This document shows positions 8,986 through 17,559 of a stretch of 64,000 bases of DNA, one piece after another; the stretch's first letter is position 1; every line of letters starts with the position of its first letter. The stretch lies in NCBI GenBank assembly GCA_030147525.1, contig JASBVF010000003.1:310001-374000 (forward strand), written 5' to 3'. The notes beneath the pieces are model-generated. The model saw only the letters and a program-made list of their open reading frames with translations, was not told the DNA's origin and did not search any database. This DNA is from Bacteroidota bacterium (lineage in GTDB: Bacteria; Bacteroidota; Bacteroidia; Chitinophagales; Saprospiraceae). The position numbers and the translations under genes are program-made.

Positions 8986-10422
8986 CTAAGCCCATCGACG
9001 GGTACTTACCATTGCTTTGGGATAATCGGCGCCGAGTGTCAGGTGCATTTCCTGCTGTTCCTTTCCGGAAAGTGTATCGGGGCGATGAACTTTTTCCGGC
9101 GGCAGGTAGCTCAGTTCCGGCAACCAGTGTTTGACGTAGTCACCGGCCGGATCGTAGCGGCGTGCCTGGCTGAGAATGTTGAAGTAACGGTCCTCCCTCG
9201 GGTCGTTTCCAACCCCGGCGATGTAGTTCCAGTTGCACCAGTTGCTGGCAGTGTCGTAGTCTATCAGCACGCTTTCAAAATATTCTGCTCCCATTTGCCA
9301 GTTTACTTTCAGGTCGTTGACGAGGAAGCTGGCTACGTTTTGTCGCCCACGGTTCGACATGAAGCCCGTATTTTTAATCTCACGCATGTTGGCATCAATG
9401 AAAGGTACGCCTGTGCGGCCTTCCACCCAGAGTTGCAGCAATTTTCGATCGCTGCGAAGCCGTTTGTCAGGATCTTCCTTCATTCCGCCTTTGAAAAAGA
9501 TGTTGTTTCCATGTTTTTTAGCCATGAGCCGGAAAAAGTCTCGCCACAGCAATTCGAAGAAAATCCAGTAAGTGGACTTGTTTTCGCCCCTTTCCTCCTC
9601 GTATCTTTTCAGTTCCCAATAGATCATTTTTGGGGAAAGACAACCCTGAGCCAGCCAGGCAGAAAATTTAGTAGAATAATCGCCGCCCAGCAATTCATTC
9701 CGGGTGTCAAAATAGGTTTGCGCCCGGTCGGAATCCCAAAGGTAATATTTCAAGCGCTCCATACCGGCTGTTTCACCGCCCTGAAAATCAATGACAGCCC
9801 GGTGGTCATTCGCATACGGCTCATGCCCAAGCTGCCTCAGCGTCGGAATTTCACCTGGAACGATATCCGGATGGATCGGAGGAAGTTCTGAAGGTGCAGG
9901 AAGCGGTTTCCGTACTTTCACGACCCGCTCCACTTCTTTTCGGAATTGGGTAAAAATTTCCGGCGTCTGGGTGATGGGGAAAGGCAGATCGGCAGTGTAG
10001 TAGAGCATTTTGCCACGGGAGTAGCGCATTTCCTGACCGATGGACCAGAGCCTTTTTTCCAATGCATCCTGCACGTCGATTTCTTCCTGCGTTCGCTCCC
10101 GGTTACAAAACACCCAGCTGGTTTTGTACTGCTTGGCAATGCTCATAATTTCATCTTCAGGCTTTCCAAACCTGACGATCAGGTCATTACCGAGGCGTCT
10201 GAGGGAACGACGTAAATCCTCCACACTTTCGATGATGAATTTTGCACGGTATTTTCCGGTTTTCGGGAAGCCGTACCACTGCGTTGTTCCGGTAAAAACC
10301 CTTTCGTCAAACACATAAACCGGAATAATCTCACTGCAATGGCTGAGCGCTTCCGTGAGTGCTTCATTGTCATGCAGTCTCAGATCTTGCCTAAACCATA
10401 CAATTCCTCTTTTCTCTTCCAT
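8986..10422 (-). CDS. DASH-family cryptochrome/photolyase
   Basis: A blue-light flavoprotein of 478 residues. The N-terminal photolyase α/β domain starts with IVWFRQDLRLHDNEAL, the usual antenna-binding part. The C-terminal FAD domain contains FELLWRDFFRLMAKKHGN, GRTGVPFIDANMREI, TGFMSNRGRQNVASFL and the DASH-type YIAGVGNDPREDRYFN. This last block and the RQNVASFL motif are typical of CRY-DASH, which repairs cyclobutane dimers mainly in single-stranded DNA and may also signal. The length fits the family. It is a monocistronic gene with its own terminator. Confidence 0.93.
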   Translation of the reverse strand: MEEKRGIVWFRQDLRLHDNEALTEALSHCSEIIPVYVFDERVFTGTTQWYGFPKTGKYRAKFIIESVEDLRRSLRRLGNDLIVRFGKPEDEIMSIAKQYKTSWVFCNRERTQEEIDVQDALEKRLWSIGQEMRYSRGKMLYYTADLPFPITQTPEIFTQFRKEVERVVKVRKPLPAPSELPPIHPDIVPGEIPTLRQLGHEPYANDHRAVIDFQGGETAGMERLKYYLWDSDRAQTYFDTRNELLGGDYSTKFSAWLAQGCLSPKMIYWELKRYEEERGENKSTYWIFFELLWRDFFRLMAKKHGNNIFFKGGMKEDPDKRLRSDRKLLQLWVEGRTGVPFIDANMREIKNTGFMSNRGRQNVASFLVNDLKVNWQMGAEYFESVLIDYDTASNWCNWNYIAGVGNDPREDRYFNILSQARRYDPAGDYVKHWLPELSYLPPEKVHRPDTLSGKEQQEMHLTLGADYPKAMVSTRRWA

Positions 10423-10541
10423 ATAGTAGGATTATTTTATTGACAATTTCACACCCCGGAAAGCCATCAGACAGAGCGCAAAAGTTCAGGTGATTAATTC
10501 CAATGTGAAACACGCCAGTTTAAATCCAGTTTTCAATTTAT

Positions 10542-10571
10542 TTTGAAAATTCGCAAGCCTCGTTACTTTTG
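10542..10571 (+). promoter_or_regulatory. Predicted promoter of the metallo-hydrolase gene
   Basis: TTTG (10542-10545) and TACTTTTG (10564-10571) are separated by 18 bp, close to the Bacteroidota -33/-7 consensus. The predicted leader of about 41 nt is made almost entirely of an 8-bp repeat. Confidence 0.6.
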
Positions 10572-10579
10572 CCAGGATC

Positions 10580-10617
10580 ATTCAATCATTCAATCATTCT
10601 CTCATTCAATCATTCAA
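10580..10617 (+). repeat. 8-bp tandem repeat in a 5' leader
   Basis: Four full copies of an 8-bp unit (consensus ATTCAATC, one copy ATTCTCTC) and a partial copy run up to the ATG at 10619. They fill the leader between the predicted transcription start and the start codon. Confidence 0.8.
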
Positions 10618-10618
10618 C

Positions 10619-11461
10619 ATGACCCTAACCTTTATCTCAGACGGATTTTTCAAACTGGACGGCGGCGCCATGTTCGGCATCGTTCCTAAAAAGTTGTGGG
10701 AAAAACAAAACCCGCCCGACCAGAACAACCTCTGCACCTGGGCGTTGCGATGCCTGCTCATCGAAACCGGCAACCGGAAAATCCTCGTCGATACCGGCAT
10801 GGGTACCAAACAGGACGAAAAGTTCCGCTCCTACTTTGAGCCTCACGGGGAAGACTCACTGGAAAGCTCTCTGGTGAACGCCAACATTTCCCCTGAAGAA
10901 ATCACGGATGTATTCCTGACCCATCTGCACTTCGATCATTGTGGCGGAGCTGTAAAATTTGATAAAAACGGTAAACTTACTCCCACCTTCCCGAATGCTA
11001 ACTATTGGTCGAACGAGCGCCACTGGAATTGGGCCCTGAATCCCAACGACCGGGAAAAAGCTTCTTTTTTAGTTGAAAATTTCGTCCCCCTGCAAAAGGA
11101 GGGTAAGGTGAAATTCCTCGACGTGCAGCAGGATCTTCTCCCCTGGCTGCCGGGCTTGTCCGTTCACTTTTCCTACGGACATACCGAAGCCATGATGTCT
11201 TTACACATCGACACCGGCGACGACTACTACGTATACTGCGCCGACCTGATGCCTTCCGCTTTTCACATCAGCATGCCCTGGATTATGGCATACGACATCC
11301 GTCCTATGGTGACACTGGAAGAAAAAGAGTGGTTGCTCAGCAATGCTGTCGATAAAAACTGGAAACTGCTTTTTGAACACGATCCTGCAGGAGCTTGTGG
11401 CACCGTACATCGCGATGTGCGGGGCAGGATTGTTTTGAAAGAAAAGAGCATGGTGATTTAA
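10619..11461 (+). CDS. MBL-fold metallo-hydrolase
   Basis: A metallo-β-lactamase superfamily hydrolase of 280 residues without signal peptide, so cytoplasmic. The zinc motif H-x-H-x-D-H is THLHFDHCGG (His102, His104, Asp106, His107). Further ligands are likely in FSYGHTEAMM and YCADLMPS, and His in LFEHDPAG. The overall arrangement (RCLLIETGNRKILVDTG near residue 43) resembles the lactonase/quorum-quenching type MBL proteins. The true substrate cannot be read from the sequence. It is flanked by genes on the opposite strand and has its own promoter. Confidence 0.88.
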   Translation: MTLTFISDGFFKLDGGAMFGIVPKKLWEKQNPPDQNNLCTWALRCLLIETGNRKILVDTGMGTKQDEKFRSYFEPHGEDSLESSLVNANISPEEITDVFLTHLHFDHCGGAVKFDKNGKLTPTFPNANYWSNERHWNWALNPNDREKASFLVENFVPLQKEGKVKFLDVQQDLLPWLPGLSVHFSYGHTEAMMSLHIDTGDDYYVYCADLMPSAFHISMPWIMAYDIRPMVTLEEKEWLLSNAVDKNWKLLFEHDPAGACGTVHRDVRGRIVLKEKSMVI

Positions 11462-11530
11462 CAGGCTGGTAATCGTCTTCCCAAGCATTTAGAACTTAAA
11501 ACGCTATCACTGGCCTGTCGCTTGCGAACC

Positions 11531-12835
11531 TTACTGCTTGATGAACCTTGCCGTCATGACACCGCCGGGCCATTTTACCTGACAAAGATACAAACCAGGC
11601 TGCCAGCCTGCGAGATTCAGGTGCCGGGTGTTTTCACCCTGATGAACGACACGGCCGGATGCGTCGAATATTTGCAGTGAAAAGTATTGGACCTCGCCCG
11701 GTATTTCAAGCTTCAGCACCGAGGAAGCAGGGTTAGGATAAATTCGGAAATCTGCGTCCGACCCAGCCTCTTCAAGATCAGTGGTCACACAACTCAGCTC
11801 GTTGATGCGTTTCCAGATTTCATCATTCAACAACCAGGGTACAAAAAGCCCGCCTTCCGGAGAATTACCCATGCGCACGAAGATCAAACCTTCGCTGTTT
11901 GAAATATTCAGGAACTGGCCGTTTTTGCCCATGGCCGCAACCACATCATCCGGACCGTTGGGGTTTAGCGGGCCATTGAAAACGAATTGCGAGCCCGGCG
12001 CCAGATAGGATTCCTTGCCATTGAGCCACCAAAGAAAACCGTAGGATTTGTTCAGATCCTGCGACGAATTGAGCATGTCGTTGAGGTAGGAAGCGTCTGA
12101 AATTACGGGCGTATTGCCCCAGTAGCCGTTGTTTTGGATCAAAAGCCCGAAGCGTGCCATGCTTCTGGCATCCGAAAAGTAAACATTGTTGTAACCCACC
12201 GGCAGCCAGAGACCTTTCATGCCGGTTTTTGCTTTGATTTTAGCGTTGAAATACTGGTTATACGTTTGGCCGGAGGCCGACTCGATGACCTTGTCGAGCA
12301 AGGTGTAGGGCGCATTGTGGTAAGCCCAGCGGGTGCCGGCATCTGCCAGATATTGCAGACACGACGGAATTGTACAATCCACATCGCCGGTGCCGTCGTC
12401 GAGGCCGGTGGTCATGCTGAGTTGATGGCGAATGGTGATGAGGGCTTCTTTTTCGGGTGGTGCCGAAGTCCAGCCCAGGCCGAGATAGTCGCTGGTGGGA
12501 TCATCAATATCCAGCAAGCCCTCTTGCTGAGCAATGCCCGCCAGTACTGCCGTAGCCGACTTTCCGGCGGAAGCCCAATACCAGATACTATCCTGCTGAA
12601 ATGTTCCAAAGTACTTTTCCAGTACAATACGGCCGTTTTTTAAAACGATGAATGCCTTGGTGTTTTTTTCGTCCAGGTATTGGTAAAGGTTGCCAATTTC
12701 ATCCTCGCACCATCCAAGGGAATCGGGCGAAAGGGTTTCCCACACATTGCCGGTAAGGGGTGGGAAGTACAGGTTTTGCGCAGCGAGCGTTTGCGCAGCG
12801 AATAAAATGACGAAAAGTGCAGTGTTCTTCAGCAT
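11531..12835 (-). CDS. Secreted serine hydrolase (β-lactamase class C fold) with T9SS domain
   Basis: A 434-residue penicillin-binding-protein-like esterase or peptidase. The start at 12835 is chosen because MLKNTALFVILFAAQTLAAQ is a signal peptide; an in-frame ATG lies at 12871. The catalytic S-x-x-K is SAGK in YWASAGKSATAVLAG. The Y-x-N counterpart is probably YHNAPYTLLDKVI, and GFLWWLNG lies in the later part. The last 75 residues (FRIYPNPASSVLKLEI ... FIKQ) are a T9SS sorting domain, so it is exported and attached to or released from the surface. The substrate is unknown; family members act on short peptides, esters or β-lactams. Confidence 0.87.
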   Translation of the reverse strand: MLKNTALFVILFAAQTLAAQNLYFPPLTGNVWETLSPDSLGWCEDEIGNLYQYLDEKNTKAFIVLKNGRIVLEKYFGTFQQDSIWYWASAGKSATAVLAGIAQQEGLLDIDDPTSDYLGLGWTSAPPEKEALITIRHQLSMTTGLDDGTGDVDCTIPSCLQYLADAGTRWAYHNAPYTLLDKVIESASGQTYNQYFNAKIKAKTGMKGLWLPVGYNNVYFSDARSMARFGLLIQNNGYWGNTPVISDASYLNDMLNSSQDLNKSYGFLWWLNGKESYLAPGSQFVFNGPLNPNGPDDVVAAMGKNGQFLNISNSEGLIFVRMGNSPEGGLFVPWLLNDEIWKRINELSCVTTDLEEAGSDADFRIYPNPASSVLKLEIPGEVQYFSLQIFDASGRVVHQGENTRHLNLAGWQPGLYLCQVKWPGGVMTARFIKQ

Positions 12836-12927
12836 ATTGGCAGTTTTCGACTTGGACTTAAGGCAGCGCATCCGGTTTAAACAGGGGTAAAATTATTTTT
12901 TACTCCATGAAGACCGCCAACTCCACC

Positions 12928-14841
12928 TCATTCCTCCAGTGCTTCCTGGGCTTCCACCCACTCGGCCATGGCTGCTTCAAGGTTTTGCTTGGCCTGCTCG
13001 TATTCCTTCATCACCTTGTGGTGGTCGGGTCTTTGGTAAAAATCCGGCAGTGCCATGCGGGATTCGTAGTCGGAAATTTTCGCCTCCAGTTGTTCGACCT
13101 TTTTTTCGGCATTGGAAACGGCCCGCTGAAGTTGTTTTCTTTCTTCAAAACTCAGCTCTTTTGCTGCTTTGGCGTTACCCGAACCGTTGCTATTCCGGTT
13201 ATTCGTGCTCATTTCCACCTGGCGCATGTCGTCAAGCTTTCGCTTTTCGAGGAAATAATTGACGTCGCCGAGGTAGGTGTGTAATTTTTTATCCCTGAAT
13301 TCTACGGTCGTATCCGTCAGGCCGCCGAGGAAATCCCGGTCGTGGGAAACAACAAGCAAAGTGCCCGAGTAATCCGTGATAGCAGCCTTAAGCACCTCTT
13401 TTGAAAGCATGTCAAGGTGGTTCGTAGGCTCATCCAGCACCAGCAGGTTAATGGGGCGCAGCAACAGGCAGGCCAGTGCCAGCCTCGCTCTTTCCCCTCC
13501 CGAAAGCACAAATACCTTCTTGTCCTGGTCTTCCCCACTGAACATAAAAGCGCCGAGAATAGCCCGCAGCTTCGTGCGCATTTCCGGCGGCGAATGTTCC
13601 TCCATGGTTTCAAGCAGGGTCAGTTTCGGATCGAGGGCCTCTGCCTGATTCTGGGCGTAGTAGCCGATGTGAACGTTGTGACCCACCTTGATCTCGCCGT
13701 CGGTGGGTTGCAGGTGGTTGACGATCATCTTGGCCAGGGTTGTTTTTCCCTGTCCGTTCTGACCGACGAAGGCAATGCGGTCGCCCCGTTCGATCTGAAG
13801 GTCTACCTTGTTCAATACGTTGAGGTGGCCGTAGCTTTTGGTCACGTTTTTCACCTCCATGGCAATCTGGCCGGAGCGTGGAGGCTCCGGAAAACGGATA
13901 TTCATCACCGAGGTGTCGCCGTCTTCCACTTCGATGCGGTCCATCTTTTCCAGCTTTTTCTGCATAGATTGAGCAAGGGAAGTTTTGGAAGCTTTGGCCA
14001 TGAAGCGGCTGATCGTCCTTTCCATCTGGGCAATCTGCTTTTGCTGGTTGTTCATGGCCGACATCATCTTCTCCCGGCGTTCTTCCCGCATTTCCACATA
14101 GCGGGTGTAGTTGGCTTTGTAGTCGTAGAGTTTACCCAGCTCAATCTCAACCGTGCGCTTGGTGACATTGTCGAGGAACATTTTATCGTGCGAAATGACG
14201 ATGACCGAGCCTTCGTAAGTCATCAGAAACTCCTCCAGCCAGAGAATACTTTCAATGTCAAGGTGGTTGGTAGGCTCATCCAACAGCAGGTAATCGGGGC
14301 GCTGCAACAGCATTTTTGCCAGTTCGATACGCATCTGCCAGCCGCCGCTGAACTCATCCGTCAGGCGGTTGAAGTCACTGTTTTTAAAACCTAAACCCTT
14401 CAGTACTTTCTCTGCATCCGCCTCCATGTTGCCGCCGCCGATGATGTGAAAACGGTGATCGAGGTCCGACATTTCGTTGAGCAAATCCATGTAGGAATCA
14501 CTTTCGTAATCAGTGCGGTGAGCGAGTTCTTCATGGATTTCCGCAAGGCGGCGCTCGACGCCTTTGGCTTCGTCAAAGGCCGTTAGTGTTTCATCCATCA
14601 CTGTTTTGCCTTTCGGCAAACTCATTTCCTGATGCAGAAAACCCAGCGTGCTGTTGGTGGGGCGCTGAATGTTGCCATCGTCGGGGCGCAGATGGCCGGC
14701 GATGATCTTGAGGAGCGTTGATTTTCCTGCCCCGTTGCGGCCGACAAGACCGATCCGTTCCCGGTCGCCGATGGTGAAATTGATGCGATCGAGCAGGATG
14801 CGATCGCCGTACTGAACATAAATATTGGCAGCTGTGAGCAT
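12928..14841 (-). CDS. ABC-F family ATPase
   Basis: A soluble 637-residue protein with two ABC domains and no membrane domain, typical of ABC-F translation factors that act in the ribosomal E site. ABC1: Walker A GRNGAGKST (34-42), signature FSGGWQMR (164-171), Walker B LLLDEPTNHLD (185-195). The charged linker (240-320) is the tRNA-interacting region. ABC2: Walker A GQNGQGKTT (360-368), signature LSGGERAR, second DEPTNHLD. The C-terminal 90 residues (KAAKELSFEERKQLQRAVSN onwards) form a coiled coil as in Uup. It may be a housekeeping Uup/EttA-like protein; antibiotic protection cannot be judged. Confidence 0.93.
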   Translation of the reverse strand: MLTAANIYVQYGDRILLDRINFTIGDRERIGLVGRNGAGKSTLLKIIAGHLRPDDGNIQRPTNSTLGFLHQEMSLPKGKTVMDETLTAFDEAKGVERRLAEIHEELAHRTDYESDSYMDLLNEMSDLDHRFHIIGGGNMEADAEKVLKGLGFKNSDFNRLTDEFSGGWQMRIELAKMLLQRPDYLLLDEPTNHLDIESILWLEEFLMTYEGSVIVISHDKMFLDNVTKRTVEIELGKLYDYKANYTRYVEMREERREKMMSAMNNQQKQIAQMERTISRFMAKASKTSLAQSMQKKLEKMDRIEVEDGDTSVMNIRFPEPPRSGQIAMEVKNVTKSYGHLNVLNKVDLQIERGDRIAFVGQNGQGKTTLAKMIVNHLQPTDGEIKVGHNVHIGYYAQNQAEALDPKLTLLETMEEHSPPEMRTKLRAILGAFMFSGEDQDKKVFVLSGGERARLALACLLLRPINLLVLDEPTNHLDMLSKEVLKAAITDYSGTLLVVSHDRDFLGGLTDTTVEFRDKKLHTYLGDVNYFLEKRKLDDMRQVEMSTNNRNSNGSGNAKAAKELSFEERKQLQRAVSNAEKKVEQLEAKISDYESRMALPDFYQRPDHHKVMKEYEQAKQNLEAAMAEWVEAQEALEE

Positions 14842-14871
14842 TTAAAAAACTACTTTTTTGAAATAAGGGCG

Positions 14872-14879
14872 CAAAGGTA
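14872..14879 (-). promoter_or_regulatory. Predicted -7 box of the ABC-F gene
   Basis: TACCTTTG on the minus strand fits TAnnTTTG and lies 30 bp before the start at 14841. No clear -33 box. Confidence 0.45.
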
Positions 14880-14977
14880 CGCCGGGAAAGCGGAGATTGT
14901 AGAATAGAGGGAGAGAATTATTGGTCAGGGGACCGGGTTGCTGCCTGAGGGGCTGGATCAATTTGATTGACGATATC

Positions 14978-15065
14978 AGATTGACGGTTTAAGATTTTAG
15001 ATTTTTCCGGGACACATCCGGCGCCTTATGTCCCGGAATAATCAAAAATCTTAAACCGTCAATCT
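14978..15065. repeat. Compound palindrome with nested inner hairpin
   Basis: Outer arms of about 20 bp (14978-14997 with 15045-15065) carry the words AGATTGACGGTTTAAGATTT and its complement. An inner perfect 7-bp stem CCGGGAC/GTCCCGG (15007-15013 with 15030-15036) sits between them. The right arm continues as a short repeat of ATCTTAA (15062-15077). It lies just past the stop of the 15111-15365 gene and before the ABC-F promoter, so it may end one transcript. It has the look of a mobile intergenic repeat. Confidence 0.75.
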
Positions 15066-15110
15066 TAAATCTTAAATCAAAAAAAACAGATCCTATTTCA
15101 CACACGATTC

Positions 15111-15365
15111 TTAGCTCTCCGCCGCCTGACTGTTTTTCACTTTATAATATGTCCACAGCGCCCACAACAAAAACACCACCGGTGCGCCATGCATCGCCAG
15201 GTCGAACCAATCCATGGCTGCCATGCCGTTTGCACCGCCCAGCACCCAGCGTATTTTACCAAAAAGATGAGGCTCGGGGTAAAAAGGAGCAAGTCCCAGC
15301 GTCAGACTGCCCAGCAAGCCCAGGAAAACGTTGTGGCCGGCTTTTTTAAGATTTGTTTCTGTCAT
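15111..15365 (-). CDS. Small two-helix membrane protein
   Basis: An 84-residue protein with hydrophobic segments near residues 12-28 (VFLGLLGSLTLGLAPF) and 58-72 (APVVFLLWALWTYY). The conserved-looking block LTLGLAPFYPEPHLFGKIRW and WFDLAMHG recall a family of small Bacteroidota proteins that automatic pipelines often label RND transporter. That label is not supported by the size, and the function is unknown. A good -7 box lies 24 bp upstream, which supports a real gene. Confidence 0.75.
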   Translation of the reverse strand: MTETNLKKAGHNVFLGLLGSLTLGLAPFYPEPHLFGKIRWVLGGANGMAAMDWFDLAMHGAPVVFLLWALWTYYKVKNSQAAES

Positions 15366-15388
15366 GTTTTTTTAGAAAATTTTAGCCG

Positions 15389-15396
15389 CAAAAATA
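15389..15396 (-). promoter_or_regulatory. Predicted -7 box of the small membrane protein gene
   Basis: TATTTTTG on the minus strand, 23 bp before the start at 15365. Confidence 0.45.
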
Positions 15397-15483
15397 CTCC
15401 GGATAACACACCTGTAACGTGACTTAAATCCCAAAGGGTAAAAGTCATCCTCATTTTACGGGAATAATTCTGACGGGCTTCCA

Positions 15484-15491
15484 TAGATTTG
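15484..15491 (+). promoter_or_regulatory. Predicted -7 box of the YidE-type transporter gene
   Basis: TAGATTTG followed by C, 22 bp before the ATG at 15514. No convincing -33 box. Confidence 0.45.
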
Positions 15492-15513
15492 CACCCTCAA
15501 AAAAACAGGGCCA

Positions 15514-17193
15514 ATGAACCTCCACGATACGATCATTCAACTTTTACTATCCAATAAAATATTATTGCTTTTCCTCGTCATTGCGCTTGGCTACCTGATC
15601 GGCAAGGTGAAGGTATTCGGGTTTAGCTTTGGCGTGGCGGCGGTGTTGTTTGTCGGACTGGCTTTCGGAGCCATGCACCCCGACATGGCGCTGCCGGACA
15701 TGATTTATATGGTGGGGCTCGTACTGTTTGTTTACACCATCGGGCTACGGTCAGGGGCGAGTTTTTTTGCTTCTTTTAAAAAATCGGGGATCAGGGACAA
15801 CCTGTTGGTCATCAGTGTACTGATTCTTTCGGCAGGTCTTACGCTTGGGTTGGGGCAGCTGTTTTCCATCAAAAGCACCCTGCTCTCCGGGCTGTTCTGC
15901 GGCTCGCTGACCAACACACCGGCGCTTGCCTCTGTCATCGATGTTTTAAAACAAACCAAAACCGCACTGCCCGACGAACAGCTCCGCAAACTCATGGCAG
16001 AGCCGGTGGTTGGCTACTCCCTCTCCTACCCTGTCGGCGTGATGGGTGTGATTCTGCTGTTTCAGCTGGGCATGAGAATCTGGAAAGTTGACCTGAAAAA
16101 AGAGGCGGCCGCCACCGCTGAATTCACCGGCATCAGCACCGAAGCCCTCGACCACATCAACGTGGAAATCACCAACCCGGCACTGGACGGCAAAAACCTG
16201 CAGGAACTGGCCATTTTTGCCAATTTTCAGGACCTCACCGTCTCCCGCCATTTGCCGAAAGGCAAGACAAAAGTGGAGGTGCCCTCCGGCCAGACCATTA
16301 TCCGTCAGGGCGACGTGATGACCATTGTCGGGCCGGAATCGCAACTGGAACAGGCCCAGGCTATCCTCGGCATTCTCTCCAAAAAAGATCTTTCACTGGA
16401 TGCGGGCGAACTGGGCATGCGCCGCATTTTTGTCTCCCGGCGGGAAGTGATTGGGAAGCCCATCAGAGAGCTGGAATTGCATAAAAAATTCCGTGCCGTC
16501 ATCACCCGTATCCGCCGGGGCGACGTGGACCTGCCCTTCAGCGCCGAAATGCAACTGGAAGCGGGCGACCGGGTGCGGGTGATTGCGCCGAAAGAAAAAA
16601 TCCAGGAGATCAGCAAATACATGGGCGACAGCTACCAACGGCTTTCCGAGGTGGACTACATCAGTTTTTCGATCGGGATAGCGCTGGGTCTGCTGTTGGG
16701 GATGATCCCGATTCCGCTGCCGGGCGGCACCACTTTCAAGCTGGGCTTCGCCGCCGGTCCGTTGATCGTTGCGCTCTGGCTGGGCAAACTTGGCCGCAGC
16801 GGTAATTTCATCTGGATCATGTCCTACAATGCCAACTTTACGCTTCGCCAGATCGGCGCCGTGCTCTTCCTGGCGGGTATCGGACTGAAGGCAGGCTATT
16901 CGTTTTTCTCCACCTTCCAAACCGCTGGTTTTCAAATGATTGCGCTGGGCGCCGTGGTCACGATTTTCACCGCAGGCATCACGATGCTGGTGGCAAGACT
17001 TGTTTTCAAAATGCCATTTTCGCTCCTGATGGGCATGCTGTCGGCGCTTCACACACAACCTGCCTGTCTGGCTTTCGCCAATGAAAAAGACGACACCGGC
17101 GCTGCCAATATCAGCTACGCAACGGTTTTCCCGACGGCCATGGTGGTGAAAATTTTGCTGGCGCAAGTCATCCTGATGCTGGGAGGATCGTAG
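15514..17193 (+). CDS. AspT/YidE/YbjL-type transporter with two RCK_C (TrkA-C) domains
   Basis: An inner-membrane permease of 559 residues, the normal size. Hydrophobic helices occupy residues 10-190, with the duplicated-domain motif GLFCGSLTNTPALASVIDVL. Two soluble TrkA-C type ligand-binding domains follow (about 205-290 and 295-375), each ending in a G-D-x-(M/R)-x-(I/V)-(V/I) strand (GDVMTIVGPE, GDRVRVIAPK). A second membrane half (380-559) repeats the motif as GMLSALHTQPACLAFA. Relatives include the aspartate:alanine exchanger AspT and E. coli YidE/YbjL. The substrate here is unknown. A 21-bp repeat array begins 75 bp after the stop. Confidence 0.9.
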   Translation: MNLHDTIIQLLLSNKILLLFLVIALGYLIGKVKVFGFSFGVAAVLFVGLAFGAMHPDMALPDMIYMVGLVLFVYTIGLRSGASFFASFKKSGIRDNLLVISVLILSAGLTLGLGQLFSIKSTLLSGLFCGSLTNTPALASVIDVLKQTKTALPDEQLRKLMAEPVVGYSLSYPVGVMGVILLFQLGMRIWKVDLKKEAAATAEFTGISTEALDHINVEITNPALDGKNLQELAIFANFQDLTVSRHLPKGKTKVEVPSGQTIIRQGDVMTIVGPESQLEQAQAILGILSKKDLSLDAGELGMRRIFVSRREVIGKPIRELELHKKFRAVITRIRRGDVDLPFSAEMQLEAGDRVRVIAPKEKIQEISKYMGDSYQRLSEVDYISFSIGIALGLLLGMIPIPLPGGTTFKLGFAAGPLIVALWLGKLGRSGNFIWIMSYNANFTLRQIGAVLFLAGIGLKAGYSFFSTFQTAGFQMIALGAVVTIFTAGITMLVARLVFKMPFSLLMGMLSALHTQPACLAFANEKDDTGAANISYATVFPTAMVVKILLAQVILMLGGS

Positions 17194-17267
17194 TTAAATG
17201 ACTGGTGTTTTTCGGCTGAAAAGACCGTATTCCCGCTAAAACGATGCGTATTTTCGCAAAAAAAACC

Positions 17268-17489
17268 TGACTGTTCGAGCGAAAAACCTGACTCTTCGAG
17301 CAAAAAGTTTGACTCTTCAGTCAAAAAACCTGACTGTTGAAGCAAATAATCTGACTGTTGAAGCAAAAAGTTTGACTCTTCAGTCAAAAAATCTGACTGT
17401 TGAAGCAAAAAATCTGATTTTTTTCATGAAGAGTCTGATTTTTTGCTTGAAGAGTCAGGTTTTTTGACTGAAGAGTCAGGTTTTTTTTA
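17268..17489. repeat. 21-bp tandem array that reverses orientation
   Basis: Eight units start at 17268, 17289, 17310, 17331, 17352, 17373, 17394 and 17415, each beginning TGACT or TGATT and separated by exactly 21 bp. Three units in the opposite orientation follow, with AGTC at 17432, 17453 and 17474, again 21 bp apart. Units are not identical: the middle alternates CTTCAGTC, GTTGAAGC and CTTCGAGC. The arms 17373-17414 and 17437-17478 can pair as a stem of about 42 bp (one wobble, two mismatches) around a 22-nt loop. There are no spacers, so it is not CRISPR. The 17194-17559 gap holds nothing else recognisable. Confidence 0.9.
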
Positions 17490-17559
17490 TGAAAATACGG
17501 ATCATTTTGGCGAAAATTGAAGCGTCGAACGTGAAACCATCCTTAACCCATCAGGTAGT

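Noticed and set aside
15111-15365. RND efflux transporter
   Set aside because: An 84-residue protein cannot be an RND pump; the label seen on similar proteins is a database artefact.
17115-17408. 97-codon minus-strand frame through the first 21-bp array
   Set aside because: It overlaps the 3' end of the transporter gene in antisense, has no promoter and consists of the repeat; kept only as an observation.
17268-17489. CRISPR array
   Set aside because: Units are directly adjacent with no unique spacers, and no cas genes are present. The same holds for 56808-56957.
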